The notes under the pieces are model-generated. The model worked only from the letters and a program-made list of their open reading frames with translations, did no database searches and was not told where the DNA came from. Shown piece after piece: positions 10,690-22,298 of a DNA stretch of 64,000 nt (within the stretch, counting starts at the first letter, position 1; every line of letters begins with the position of its first letter). This DNA comes from Furcasterigmium furcatum. Its lineage: Eukaryota > Ascomycota > Sordariomycetes > Glomerellales > Plectosphaerellaceae. Where the stretch lies: positions 806,001-870,000 of the forward strand of contig BCIA01000002.1 of assembly GCA_001599815.1 (NCBI GenBank), read 5' to 3'. The position numbers and the translations under genes were made by a program.

Positions 10690-12327
10690 TTTGAATCGCA
10701 CAAGGCTATCGCGTGATGTGCGAGGGTACAGGGGGATAGTCGGAGTGCGCGTTCAAGTGTAGGGGGTCGTCAGTCTACTGGCAGTACATGTTTCGATGGA
10801 GGGTTCGGTCAAGGATGAAGGGACCCGTCGCAGCGTGTCGACGACGGTCGGTCGAGTATTGGATTCGAGGTCGGCTCGAACGAGCGAGGAAGCGTCAGGG
10901 TAGGGGTAACGAGTGGCACGACTCCGGCGAAGAAGTCTCGAGGCAGAAAAACGCGGCAGGGTTGGAGGTTCGCTCAGGTCTCGACAGTCAAGTCGGACGG
11001 GTTGAGGAGTTGATGGTCGTCAGGGTCGGGTCACGATCGAGGCCGGTCGCAGAGATGGCGTCGACGTCGAGGACTCGGAAATGGCAGCAAGAGGCGCGAC
11101 GTCGTGACGGATGGCCAAGGAGACGAGACAGAAGGGGCTGCAGGTGACGAAGGACGGGATCTGAGATGGTTCAACAGACAGGGGAAGGGGCGAGAAGGAT
11201 GGCAGAAGCAAGGTCGGGATGGATTGAGTGGAGGCCACTGGACGGGACACACGCAAGGCCCAGGGGATGAACTGAAGGGGGTCTCCGGTGTGGGTCCAAG
11301 GGCCCCACGGTCCACTGGTGTCACTGGTGCCACTGGTGCCGCCAGCTCGGACACTTCTTCATGGGAGTCCACAGTCGATCGCTTTATATCAAGGCCAGAA
11401 CGGTATAGCATGCGAAATTAAGGGCGATCAGTGTCTTCGGTATGAACAGAGTGTATACTGAAGTCTGGAATTGGCTTCTCTATTCTCGTGTTCGCTCCGG
11501 CGTACTCTACTAGTCCAGGTCGTTTACCTCAGTATCTCGGACTTCCGCCACCAAGGAACCATTTCAGCCGACAGTGGTACTCCTTTCTGGACCATCCCTT
11601 GCGCAGTTTAGCAACGGTTCCGTCATCTAGTATTCCCATTATTCCTGCCCGGGAAACGAACCCCCCGTGCTCCCAATTCGACGTCCCAGGCATGTCTCAA
11701 CTTCATTGCTGGGCCAGTTTGCCTGCAACGCGCCGTTCCGTGTCCGGCCATACGAGTTTTGAGAGGCGACATGCGCCACGGCTATTTTCAGCGGCCACTA
11801 CTTTAGCTAGGTACTGTCAACTCCCACCAAGCAGGTGAGACCTGTCCCGAAGAAGATTCCCTCCCGCGAAAGGGGTCGTGGTGTGTCACCCAAGATTCCA
11901 CAGGCCACGGGGCCGCAAGCGAGCCGCCGTTCCTGGGTCAGATGCATTCCAGCAGCAATCGGCGGCTCAGGCGATCCGATGCGGCTCCCATGTCTTGAAC
12001 TCGACTGGGCGATATTCTCAGATGATGACGGCACAGCCACCGGCACCGTCATCAGCCTCGCGGAAAGGCTTAGGTTGGGTGAGAAGCCGACTCGGACGAC
12101 ACTCAACAGAGAAGGTGAGATTGAAAGGGATGGCCTCGCTGCTTTTAGTCTGAGCCAAGGTGAGCGACCCCAAGTGTATGTAAGTCTGTGGCCCCCATGT
12201 ATAACCCAGCGATCAATCCAAATTCACTGTAAAGACCAGCTGTGAAAATATTGATAGAGAGAGAAGGAACCATGTCTCTCGTGTGAGGATCCCTCGCGCA
12301 ATCGTGATGAGTGACGAGTGAAGCCCG
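10690..12327. other. Long intergenic region upstream of the DUF3405 gene
   Basis: About 1.6 kb holds the promoter of the DUF3405 gene and the 3' flank of the methyltransferase gene. A short interrupted CACTGGTG repeat occurs near 11313-11340. Frames such as 11835-12245 on the plus strand show no domain and no splice-site support, so no gene is called. Confidence 0.5.
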
Positions 12328-13014
12328 TTACTGCGTCTTCCTCGCAAGAATCCACAAGAAGTCCGCATCAGTCGCATCCTCCGTCGTCTCTTTCACGACG
12401 ACCTCGAGACCCGCCTCTCTCACCTTTTCCAGCGACCCTTCGCTCCCCCAGCCGCTCCAGAACATCCACCCCTTGTCCTCCTCCAGCCAGTTCTGCGTCT
12501 CGCTCCCGGCCGACTCCTGCGTACCGAAGTTCGCCAGCATCCACCCGCCCGGCTTCAGCCACGCCGTGATCTTGCGCAGCATCTCGACCTGCTCGGCACG
12601 CGGCAGGTGGATGATCGAGTACATGCCGACGACGGCGTCGAGGCTCGCCGGCGCAAAGTCGAGGCCGAGCATGTCGCCCTCGATCAGCGTGAGGCGGCCA
12701 TGAGCCGGTCCGGGCGGGTCCGGCAACAGGCTGGCGCGGGCGAGCGCGATCTGGGCGCTGGAGAGGTCATTGGCAGTGACCGTGAAGTTGGGGTGGGAGA
12801 GCAGCGCCTGGGTGACGGGAATGCCGTGGCCGCACCCGAGCTCGAGCACGGAGACGGGGGTTGAGGACGGGAGGCGGCCGATGAGCTGCTCCAGGTAACG
12901 GAGGCGCGTGGTTGAGTGAGGGACCGTCCACTCGTTGTATTTTGGGGCGATCGCGTCGTAGGACGCTTTCAAGCGGGACTTGAGATCGACTGGTGAAGTA
13001 GTCTGGTCGGCCAT
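12328..13014 (-). CDS. Class I SAM-dependent methyltransferase
   Basis: A single exon of 228 aa starting MADQTTSPVDLKSRLK. The Rossmann SAM-binding motif I is VLELGCGHGIP at about residues 55-65. The acidic residue ending strand 2 is in TANDLSSAQIALA. Motif II is in LDAVVGMYSIIHLPRAEQ, followed by LKPGGWMLANFG. This order is typical of small cytosolic Methyltransf_11/25-type enzymes of fungi, which act on small molecules. The substrate cannot be assigned from sequence or from neighbours. The ATG is followed immediately by a well-formed domain and no intron is needed. Confidence 0.9.
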   Translation of the reverse strand: MADQTTSPVDLKSRLKASYDAIAPKYNEWTVPHSTTRLRYLEQLIGRLPSSTPVSVLELGCGHGIPVTQALLSHPNFTVTANDLSSAQIALARASLLPDPPGPAHGRLTLIEGDMLGLDFAPASLDAVVGMYSIIHLPRAEQVEMLRKITAWLKPGGWMLANFGTQESAGSETQNWLEEDKGWMFWSGWGSEGSLEKVREAGLEVVVKETTEDATDADFLWILARKTQ

Positions 13015-14396
13015 TGCGACGAGCTAATAATAAGGGTGGTAGGTATTTGGGCGTGGGAACTGGACGGCACAGCAACGAGAGACGTAGAATCGTCTTGTGT
13101 TTCTACTTGATAACCTGGCGGATTCAGCTTAAGTACCTACATTCGTTGTCATACGTGAGTCACCGGCGAGGAATACAAGTGACGCGGGGGATCGGCATAC
13201 TCGGTGTGAGGCACCAATAACTCGATCATAACCGAAGGGGGCAACGGAAAGTGCAAGAGATATCCAGCAGTTGAGCGGGCAGAGAGATCTCAAGGTGGAT
13301 GAAGTCTTGGGAATCTTATCATATCGAGAAGCTGAGGGTCATGGCGCGAGAGACCATAAAGGCGGCAAGAGAGCTAACTCGATTAGTCCAGCGCCACAAA
13401 CCTGAATCCAAATCCAACCTCAGCAAGTTCAGATCCAGTTTTCACATGCCGCCAATTGACCCCCTCGCCCAATAAAAGCAAATCCAGCCAACCAGCGCCC
13501 CGAAACCCAAACCGCCCCTTTTCCCGCGGGTCAATCTCTCAGAAACTGTCAAGCTTTTTAACGCATCCATCGTCTCCAGTTCTCTCAACCACAGAAAACA
13601 TCCAGATATGACCCCGTTGACGCGTCAGGAGAGTCGATCATCCCGCCCCTGGAGACACACAACTTGGCAACTTGGCAACCTCTCGATGAACCCCTTCCCT
13701 GTGGACTTGGCAGGGACATCCACCCCTAGAAATCCAGACCAGGTGTCGCCCCGCCAGGCGGGCTGCCAAGCCAAGCCTGCCCTGCTGCCCGTTTAATGAG
13801 CGAATCTCCCCTGGATGCCGTGATCCATCTGGCTGATTGGGCCCGCCCGACATGTCCCGGCCGGCGATGGATGAGAGCACGGGCGCCGGAGGAAGCCGTG
13901 TCCGACCGACGACATCACATACTATCTTGAAGGACTTGACATGTTGTAAGGTGGGTGTATTCAGGCACGTTGTCTACCCTAGGAAGTAGGCAGTTCACTT
14001 GATATACAAAATGTGACCTAGCGAGCCACGGCGAGGCGCAATCGCTCTCTCTCGATGCAAAAATTCCGCCCAGATCTGTCCCGCACGCGGACATCGTCTC
14101 TCTCAAAAGGGCCCCAAACCAGCTGCGCAAAACGGATGGGTATACACGAAGAGCATAAAAAGGCCTGTTCAGGACGGGGTATAGAAGCAGAAAACGAATC
14201 AAAAACGCCGGGCACCCCGGTCATGTCGACCGGCGTGCTGTCATGCTCGTGAATATGTGGTAGTGGTTGTGGTGGTAGTTGGTGGTGGTTGTGGTGATGT
14301 CGCTAGTCGTGTTCAAAGCAAATTTCGTGATGGCGCCCGCTGCCACAGCCGGCAAGCGGGTGAATTATAAGTGTATATCGTTGGCAGAGGGTCGGC
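13015..14396. other. Intergenic region between methyltransferase and LIM-domain genes
   Basis: It holds the methyltransferase promoter and the LIM gene 3' flank. A 10-bp perfect palindrome TGACGCGTCA, containing one ACGCGT, lies around 13618-13627, some 600 bp upstream of the methyltransferase start. A GTGGTT/GTGGTA-rich microsatellite-like run lies at about 14258-14300. No gene is seen. Confidence 0.5.
14258..14300. repeat. Short G/T-rich microsatellite-like run
   Basis: An imperfect run of GTGGT and GTTGT units lies about 100 bp beyond the stop codon of the LIM-domain gene, probably in its 3' UTR or flank. It is short and low in complexity. Confidence 0.6.
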
Positions 14397-16752
14397 TCAG
14401 GCACCGACGCCCATCATGCCGAGTCTCGTGTTGCGTTTGTTCATGGTCGGCGCCATCGGGGCGAGGCTGGATCCTGGAGGCTGCCTCTGACCCCGGGGGA
14501 GGCCGATAGCAGGCCTGGGACCGCCCATGCCCGGTCCTGGTCCCATGCCGGGTCGCATGCCCGCACCTCCGGGACCATGGCGGCCAGGAGTGCTGCCGGG
14601 AGGAGCTGGTGACCGGGCCATGTTGCGCGGGGGACCCTCAGGTGGAGGAGGGCCACCTGGTCCGCCGGGACCTCCGGGACCACCGCTCATCCAGGGCTGC
14701 TGCACGCGTCTCCAGGCATCCCGCTCGCAGTACGACTTGCCGTTGACTTCGAAGTAGCCGTTGGACAGGGACATGCCGCAATCACCGCAGCGGAAGCATC
14801 CGACGTGGTACTTGATCATTTCTTCGTCTTCGAGATATTGCCCCTCGATGCCTCGTCCGCAGCTGCCGCACAGGCTGCCGTTAAGCTTGTGGTAGTGAAG
14901 CTCGCAGAACGGCTTGTCGTTCAGCACGTAGAACTCGGCCGAGGTGAAGGGCTCCCGGCAGGTAGTGCAGACGAAGCACGCCTTGTGGTAGCGGCCGGTC
15001 AGGCGGCCGTCGGCGGACGAGATGCTCTTGCCCTGGATGCCTTTGCCACAGGACTTGCAGGGTCCCTTGGATGGCGGCGCCGAGGCGCTTCGCGGAGGGG
15101 GAGGCTGCATCAGCTGCTGGCCGTAGACGTCCCTATCCTTGGAACTCGGCGCGGCCAGGGGCGACCTTGTGCGATCCAGGTTTTGGCCTTGTACTGCAGG
15201 GTCGTAACGCAAATCTGCCGCTGGTGGTCGGTTCGTGAAGGGATTCGGCCTGGCATCTGGCGGCGAGCGCGAACTGTTCTGCTCCCCAACGCTCATTCCA
15301 GTGATTTCCGACTCGAGGTCGTTCATGAGGCTGTCGAAGTTGGAGGTGTCCGACGGCTGCCTCCTGTTCCGGGACTTAGCCTTAATGGGGCTCGTGGAGG
15401 AGCTACTCTGGGAGCTCGCATCGCCCTGCCTGCTGAAAGTTGAGTACCCCGACGACGCGGAATCGGAGGGTGAGTGATATGGGTTGCCAACGCCAAACTC
15501 CTCCGCCAGGTTGATTCGCGGCTGGTCCCTCCCCGATGTCGATGGCCGCAACAAGCTCGTCCGCGGGGGTGGCGCCCTCGATCTGTCGGGGCCCATGGAG
15601 GGTTGGCGGCCATGTCCACTGCCTTCGTTCGTGAGCTGCTGCAGCCGATCAGGTCTGGCGCCAGGGGCAGACGGTGTTCGCATGGGGGACTCGACACGCT
15701 CGCTAGGTCTCGGGAAAGTCCCTGATCGATTAGGAGCGGGAGGCTTCACGTCCAGGTTGTTCGAGCTGTTCGAGCCCTGATCCGGCGCGCCGAACCCTCC
15801 GTAACCATGCTTCCTGGGAATCGACGGAGGAGCTATGCCTGTGTGGTTATGTGAGAGGAAGGCGAACCCGTCGGCCGTCGACGGCGTCGCTGGGGTTGCG
15901 GGCATCGTCGGACCGTACGACATGTTCGGCGGTTGATACGTCTTGGGCGACAGACTCAGCATCGGGAGCGGTTCAGTGTTCTCTGGAGATGAGCTGAGGT
16001 TCGAAGATACGATGGGCACTTCGTCTACAGCGTTGGATGGTTTCCTGGGCGGCGCAAACTGGTTCCGGGAGGATGCGACGCTCGGCTTGCGTTCCACATC
16101 GAAGGGGCCCGGGGTGATGGCATTCATTCTTTGGGACAGAGGGTTAGATTGTTTTCGTGCTGGGCTTGTTGGCCCGTAACCCGGATCCGATCCGAATGTG
16201 TCGGGTTCATCAAAGCCACCATACCCGCCGGGCCGCCTGGAATTTTGAGGCGTCGCGCTGCCATAGTCGGATGCGATTTGGGGCTGGAAGAAGTCGTCTG
16301 CCCTGCCGGCTCCGGGTGTCTTGGGCGATACGCTCTGAGACCCTGTCGAGGTGCTAATGGGCGTCATCTGGCCGGGACCGAGGAATGGGCGATCTGCGAC
16401 GGGAGCGATTAGCATAAGTATCCGCGTTGACAGCTGCGACGACGAGCGACCCGGTGCGGGAGGACTCACTTGCGGCTCCCGTATCTACGGTCGGGGGTGC
16501 CATGCGAGCGCCGAACTTATTTTCTTGTCGTCGCGGCGGTTGGCTGAAGTTGTCTATTGAAGGCATGGGCGGCACAGCTGGCGAACGTGTTAGTCTCATC
16601 ATTGGGAACGTCGTCAAGATGAGGGAAGCCGTACGCTCTGAATTCGCTGCTCCGCCGCAGATGTGGTCTCCCATCATGGAGATCTCGACCTGGTTGCCGC
16701 ATGATGAGCATTTTATGGTCGGCATGAAGGCCGACTCTCGTGGGACAGCCAT
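14397..16752 (-). CDS. Two-LIM-domain protein, paxillin-like
   Basis: Three exons: 16752-16635, 16577-16470 and 16393-14397, giving 740 aa. The N-terminus has a small zinc-ribbon-like motif (CSSCGNQVEISMMGDHIC). A long Ser/Pro/Asn-rich disordered region follows to about residue 515. Two LIM domains span roughly residues 519-635, starting CKSCGKGIQGK and CGSCGRGIEGQ with the expected Cys/His spacing. The tail is rich in Gly and Pro (GGPGGPGGPGGPP). The layout matches fungal LIM proteins related to yeast Pxl1 and S. pombe Pxl1, which act at sites of polarised growth and the contractile ring. Intron 1 has a GACTAAC branch site and intron 2 a GTGAGT donor with TGCTAAT. The role here is inferred from domain order only. 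Confidence 0.9.
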
Positions 16753-19636
16753 GTTGGCTGGCTGGTCTTCCGGGTGCGGCGATGCTTCGTTCGCTCGCGC
16801 TTCCTGTCGATAATAAGTCTGCGTCGGCTTTCAATGGGCCAGAGATGCCGGTCAAAGAAGGCCTCTCCCCCTGAAAGAGACGTGGTCTGATGAGCGGCGG
16901 CGAGCTTTGGTTGTCCTGCGCTGGGCCACCTCTCGATGATGTTTCCCTTTGTTCCGTGCTCGGCGGCGGTGAGAGACGACAATCGCGCCCGCGAGGCGAG
17001 GAACTGTCAAGTTTCTGCTACACAACGTGGGCTCCTGGGCGGGCGACGCTCAGATGTTTCGTCCCGCTGACAGTCTCCCAGAGCGGTGTAGTCGGTGATC
17101 GAAGCACGGCTCCTCAAAGACGTTGACCGCCGTTGTGGTATCCGTCAAGGACTGGCGTTTCGGTTGGCGAGAGGAAGATGCTACGCAACAATGGAGGTCG
17201 AGTAGGTGGGAGAAGGATTATGGAAACGGGCCAGGACGTCAGAGGAAGAATGACTTGCAGAGACGCTGTCGCAGGTGGTGTCTCGGATTGCGGAGAGGGT
17301 GTCAGGGACTAGGGGGGAAGAAGGAGTCCAGGATGTTTACAGTATTGACTGTCTGTATCCCGTCGGTCCTCCTTCTCCCTCAGGGTAGACGGTGAGATCC
17401 CCTGGCCGTGCGTGCCCCCCCTTCAGGGATGATGGTCAGGGATGCACGGATGCTGAGGCCCCTTGGCTCGTCCTCGGCCCCTGGTCGCCTCCCCGCCTGC
17501 CAAGTAGGTAGGATTGGTGGTTCGCTGCACAAATGCAGGCGGCCCGGATTGGGATTGTGACTGCACGAGGCGTGAGCTGACCTGAGCAGCTTGCTGTGAG
17601 GTGAGCGAAGTGGTCAGAAAGCATGCATGTCTCCTGGGACTCGCAGGGCCGAACACGCGGAAGTGCGGGCGGGAGAAACACATGGTGGTGGCTCCTTCCC
17701 TCCTCCCCTCGGTCCTCCCCTCTTTCCCTCTCCATTGATTCAGAAGGCGCCGGCCTGATTTCAGGGACAGCCTCATCACCGAAGGAGGGTCTCTGTTTCA
17801 CAAGGAGGGCAGCACATACGAGGACTTCGGCCCTCAGCCAGCCCGGTTTGGCCTTCGTCCCGTGTCGCCCTGGTCCGGATCGGGAAGCACGGGATATTAC
17901 CTTCATCAGTGGTGGCCAGAACCATCGACCAACGGCGTCGACGCCACCACGAGCACTCGATTTGGTGCCCTCCAGTCACGACCGGCGGCGCCCCGGGTAC
18001 CTGCAGAAGCCCGCAATGGCCCGGTGATCACTGGACTTTCTCCGCCGTGCGAACTAAACTCGAGGCCACTGACGGACCAAGCTTCCATTTTGTGGGCGCC
18101 CACCGTTCGCTCACTTCGCTAAGCCCGCGAGGCTCCAGCGTCAATTTCCTGGCACGGGCCACGACTCGGCCGGGAGCGAGTGTTGATGGTTTTCTTGTCC
18201 CATACGAGGTCACGGTATCTCCTCAAGTATGACTTGCCTCCAGCTGTGTCGACTGCATATTCGCAGCAAAGGAGAAGCCGAGTTGGGTCGGAATAGGCGA
18301 TTCCGTATACTTCGCCCTCACCGCAACTCGCATGCCTGGCCCTTCCCGCCCGCTGCTTCCCGTCCCTCGGTCTTCCAATGCACAAAACTAAACTCACTCA
18401 TGAACCGAGCTCGGGCTTCTCGCTCTCCCCCCTGCCCCTGTCCCTGCCCGACCCCTGTCGTCGCCATGCCACCAGAAGCCGCCCTCTCATTGTCCAGAAC
18501 CTCGAGATAAGGTTGCCGATGCCCCTCGACCCTCGACATGGACTGGCGATCCGTCGTTCATCATGCTGCTCATCACTCTCATTTGCCGTCCCGCCGAAAG
18601 CACCGCGATAGACCCAATCAGTGTACATGGACGACACGAACCCGTCCGCGAGCATGACCGATATTCATCTTACCGCCATACAACGTAACTCGCAAGTAAC
18701 CGTCCCCTCAGCCAATGCGACGCTGCTTCCGGGCCTCTGTCCAGCTCGTTCATTTCGAGAAGGTCACCAGAGAACATTCAGCTGCAACCACCACTGCCAA
18801 TCACTCCTTTCGGCCTGCTAGTCCCTGATATCGCCGCCCATGTTTCCGTAGAAACGTGCCTCCTACCCCCTTTCCCTGCCCGGGCGATTTCCTGCTGCAA
18901 TGCAACCCATTCACCTTTTAGGAAGCCCGGCAGATTAACACCTCGCCCGATTCGGCCTGCGCTTGCAGATCATCCAGCTGTCACTTCAGGTCGCCGTCCG
19001 TCGGCTGGCCGAGGCGGACGCGTTCCAGTGCCAGCGCCATCAGCGCCTCGCCTGCCGCCGACGCGGGATGATGGGCAATACCGTCAACGCCTATCACGCC
19101 GCTGACGCCCCGGATCAGGGGAGCCCGATATAATTACTTGTTACATACAACTCGGCTTTCACAACCTCGCGATAGCCGATCGCACCGCTGCAGAAGTGCC
19201 ATACTGGTCGGAGGGCTTCGTCTCTTTCACAGTAGATACAGTAGGATTTTGCGATGAGAGAAGCACCCCCCACGTGCCGTCACCTCCGGCGCAGGTCCGG
19301 ACTCGCGACTTCGGCGCTTCGGCCTCGTGATATCAGGGGGTCCACCTCGATCCGATGCGGCGTCTCTCCAGGCAGGACCGGCCACTGCATACTGCGATTA
19401 CAACATCGTCGCTCCTTCGCGACCGAAGACTGATGTTGAGCTTCCAAGGTTGGTTTCATTCAATATGTCAGCACCAAGGCGACGACCGCATCTATAAAGA
19501 GCGCAGTGGAATTTCGTCGCAGGAAGGCCAATCTCAACACATCATCCTCATACGTACTGGTAGTGCAGCCCAACTCCAGGAAGTATTGGAAAACGTTACC
19601 ACCTTATTCGTCTCATTCAACACCAGACTTCCCGCC
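16753..19636. other. Gene-poor region of 2.9 kb
   Basis: No coding region could be supported. It contains the promoter of the minus-strand LIM-domain gene and, at its right end, that of the SRPBCC gene. Several 60-130-codon frames occur on both strands but have no family signature, splice pairing or consistent codon bias. An ACGCGT occurs at 19018-19023 without an adjacent S-phase gene. Confidence 0.45.
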
Positions 19637-20119
19637 ATGCGTGAGGTGGAGGAATCCATCGTGATCGCAGCGTCCCCATCAAGGATCTGGTCATGCCTGA
19701 TCGACTTGGACTCCTGGCCTTCCTGGAACACTTTTGTCACATCAATCAAAGTGCAACCGCCTCACTCTGAGCTCGCGGTTGGAAGCAAGCAGACCATCAT
19801 CATCTCTCCGAACCCAAGCAATAATGCGGCACCCGAGTCCTACACCAATGTCATTTCGACATTGACACCGGAACGAGAACTGCGGTGGAACGGGGTCATC
19901 GGACATGCATTTATATTCGACACAGAGCACTGGTGCAAGCTGGAGCCAGTGCCAAATGAGGATGGGTTTCCGGATCATACGCGGTTCACGCAGGGAGAAC
20001 GGATCTCGGGGTTGTTGGCGCCCGTGGTCGGGGCCATGGGAAAGCTGGAGGAGTTGAAGTCAGGTTACGCGAGGATGAATGGTGACTTGAAGCGGGCAGT
20101 TGAGGGCATGTCCGCTTGA
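19637..20119 (+). CDS. SRPBCC-family (START/Bet v1-like) small protein
   Basis: A single exon of 160 aa from the ATG at 19637 (MREVEESIVIAASPSRIWSC). The frame is open for another 94 codons upstream, but that part looks non-coding. The opening beta strand and ASPSRIWSCLIDLDSWPSWNTFV match the start of polyketide cyclase/dehydrase SRPBCC domains. Later stretches such as LRWNGVIGHAFIFDTEHWCKL and FTQGERISGLLAPVVG continue the family pattern, and the length fits. Members bind hydrophobic ligands in a central cavity, and many fungal copies are uncharacterised. The ligand is unknown. Confidence 0.8.
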   Translation: MREVEESIVIAASPSRIWSCLIDLDSWPSWNTFVTSIKVQPPHSELAVGSKQTIIISPNPSNNAAPESYTNVISTLTPERELRWNGVIGHAFIFDTEHWCKLEPVPNEDGFPDHTRFTQGERISGLLAPVVGAMGKLEELKSGYARMNGDLKRAVEGMSA

Positions 20120-21255
20120 ATGTTCCGCAGCATCACACAGTGGGCCAGGCACGAGATAGCTTGGCCTCGTTGGTGGTCGGTTTTAATGGGCAAGCTACTG
20201 TATGTACTACATACAGTACTCGAGATCGACAGCTCCCCACCATATTACAGCGAGGAGCAGCCGGTGATGTCTTCGATCTCCGTGCGTCCAGAGTGCGACA
20301 CCCCAGGAATGGCCTGTCCTCGGGGCGGAGTCCAGTCCGGCGCCTTTAACCCCAGCTGCTTGATTGCCGGACCTGCCAAAACAGACATCGTGTGGAAGAT
20401 CTCCATTTTGCTAGGTGCTCACTAGAGGTGGATCAGCAGTGACCTGCATAGGGGTTCCTTGCCGCCCTTCGACCTGGAAATGAACCCCAGATGCTAGCTT
20501 GGGGCGATGCCGCGCCTGGCGGGCCGTCAAGTCGTCCTTGCGCTGCTCTGATCGATGTTGTGATCTTCTGAATCAGGGGATGAGGGCCAGACTTGTCTCA
20601 GGGATTCTGGGTCCAGACATAGAGATCACCACCAGGAAGACCCCCCGAATCGGAGGTGGTCCACAACCCCGTGGAGGACTTGTCGAGTCCGTCCAGTCTG
20701 GTCCGTGCCGACCTCCGGACATGGCCTGATCCGGCCGGCCGACCTCACGGCATACTTGATCACATATCTCATCCGCTGCTCAGGTGAGCCCGTTTTGTTC
20801 CCGGCCAGTTATCGCCAGGAGCAATCTGGTGCGTGTTACGGTGGCATCGAGGGCACCTAATTGTGCACTCACTTATATCTCTGTCCTCGTATGATAATAA
20901 GAGTCGTAAAGGAAGAACTGTCTGGTTCGGACGACGGCTCGAACGGTGTAATATCCGGCTTGGCTGGCAGTATTATGCTTGGCTGGCAACGTGCTATTGT
21001 GCTGCGCCGCACGACTCTTATCAGAGAGGGATCATGTCCTGCTGCGAAATTGCCAACGCTTCCTGCCGAGCTTAAAGCAGGAACAGCCTCATCCTGTCGT
21101 AATGAATGCTTACCAATGACTCGATTCCACCTCGTTTGGTAGGGCCATGCGCTATTCTTGGTATCTTCGCGATATCTAGGACAGGCGTGGCACAGCTGCA
21201 GCACCCTTGCAGTTCGGGTCAGGCACAGCCGTGAGCATCAGCGGCACAGTCAGCC
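20120..21255. other. Intergenic region between SRPBCC and membrane-protein genes
   Basis: No gene or repeat could be supported. It contains the promoter of the downstream membrane-protein gene. No upstream exon coding for a signal peptide with an ATG was found here. Confidence 0.45.
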
Positions 21256-22298
21256 ATGAGGTCGTTCATATGGCATACTGAATCGAGCGGAGAGCAGTCA
21301 TCTGATCAGGGCCCCCTCGATTTTGACAGCCCTGACTCTTCCGACAACATCTGGCTGCTCAGGGCGTCTCATCAGGGAGTCGGTTCCATCGAGAGATATT
21401 TCTACCTCGGCCGCCCTCGGCTGCAAGAACATGACGATACATCAACAACCGTGTTAGACTGTCCGGCACCCCTTACTGCGGCAGATGTGCGGAATAACAC
21501 CTTCCTTGACGATGGGTTGAGCAACCGCCTTATCTGTTGTCCCGAGTGAGTAACAGCGGCGCTCATCCACTTTCCCCGGGGAGTACTAACATGATATATA
21601 GAGACCATGTATTCGTCTCAACATGGCATGAGGACGATGTCTTGTCGGGACACATACTGTGCGGTGCGCAACGTCCGGAGTCATACTTCGGGTCAGCGGC
21701 CACAGCACGCCCGCCTTGGACCATCACGGCTCTTGAGGAGACAACCGCTACGATATCAGGGGCCCATACTACCACAGTCGTCACTCACACAGTCACATTC
21801 GACCCAGAGTTTGATCACATTGTCACATATGGGACAGCAATCTCCACCCCAGCAGCTCACGACGAAGCCACAGCCACCTCGTCCAACGAAGGTCTGTCAT
21901 GGCCTCACACCGCTCAACCCCGGATTCGAGCAAGATCAACCGTACAATCCGACGCCCTGATATTCATCTTGGTCGGATGTGGCGGGATGGTAGCCATCCT
22001 CATTGCGGTCGTCTGGTGCTGGTGGCCCTGCAAAGGGCCCGAGGCGCGGACTGAGGACGAAGACGAGCCCCGGCCCCGTCGACGTCGTCGAGTAAGGCAG
22101 CCAGATGAGGTCCGCCAGTCGTCTGTTTCTTCAAAACCCCAGCAACCCGAGCAATCTCATCAGCTTGATGAAACTCGCGGAGCATATGAGCCTACTAAGG
22201 GTGCGCGGGAGGAGGTTCGTGAGGACCGCCCAGGGATAGCTGAGGGAGATGTCATTTCGCCTGCACAGCCGCCTGTGGAAACGATACGTTATGCATGA
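21256..22298 (+). CDS. Single-pass membrane protein of unknown function
   Basis: Two exons, 21256-21545 and 21602-22298, giving 328 aa. The 56-nt intron has a GTGAGT donor, a perfect TACTAAC branch site and an ATAG acceptor, which strongly supports a real gene. The first 230 or so residues form a Thr/Ser/Asp-rich region with Cys in DCPAPLTAADVRNNTFLDD, LICCPEDH and LCGAQ. One hydrophobic segment follows (LIFILVGCGGMVAILIAVVW). The cytosolic tail is highly charged, with a polybasic patch (RPRRRRRVRQ) and E/Q/P-rich sequence. No signal peptide is seen at the assigned start, so either an upstream exon is missing or the protein inserts without one. I do not recognise the family. Confidence 0.65.

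Noticed and set aside
13618..13627. A TGACGCGTCA palindrome with an ACGCGT core as a control site of the methyltransferase gene
   Set aside because: It is 600 bp from the start of a gene with no S-phase link; a single 10-bp palindrome at this distance is not strong evidence.
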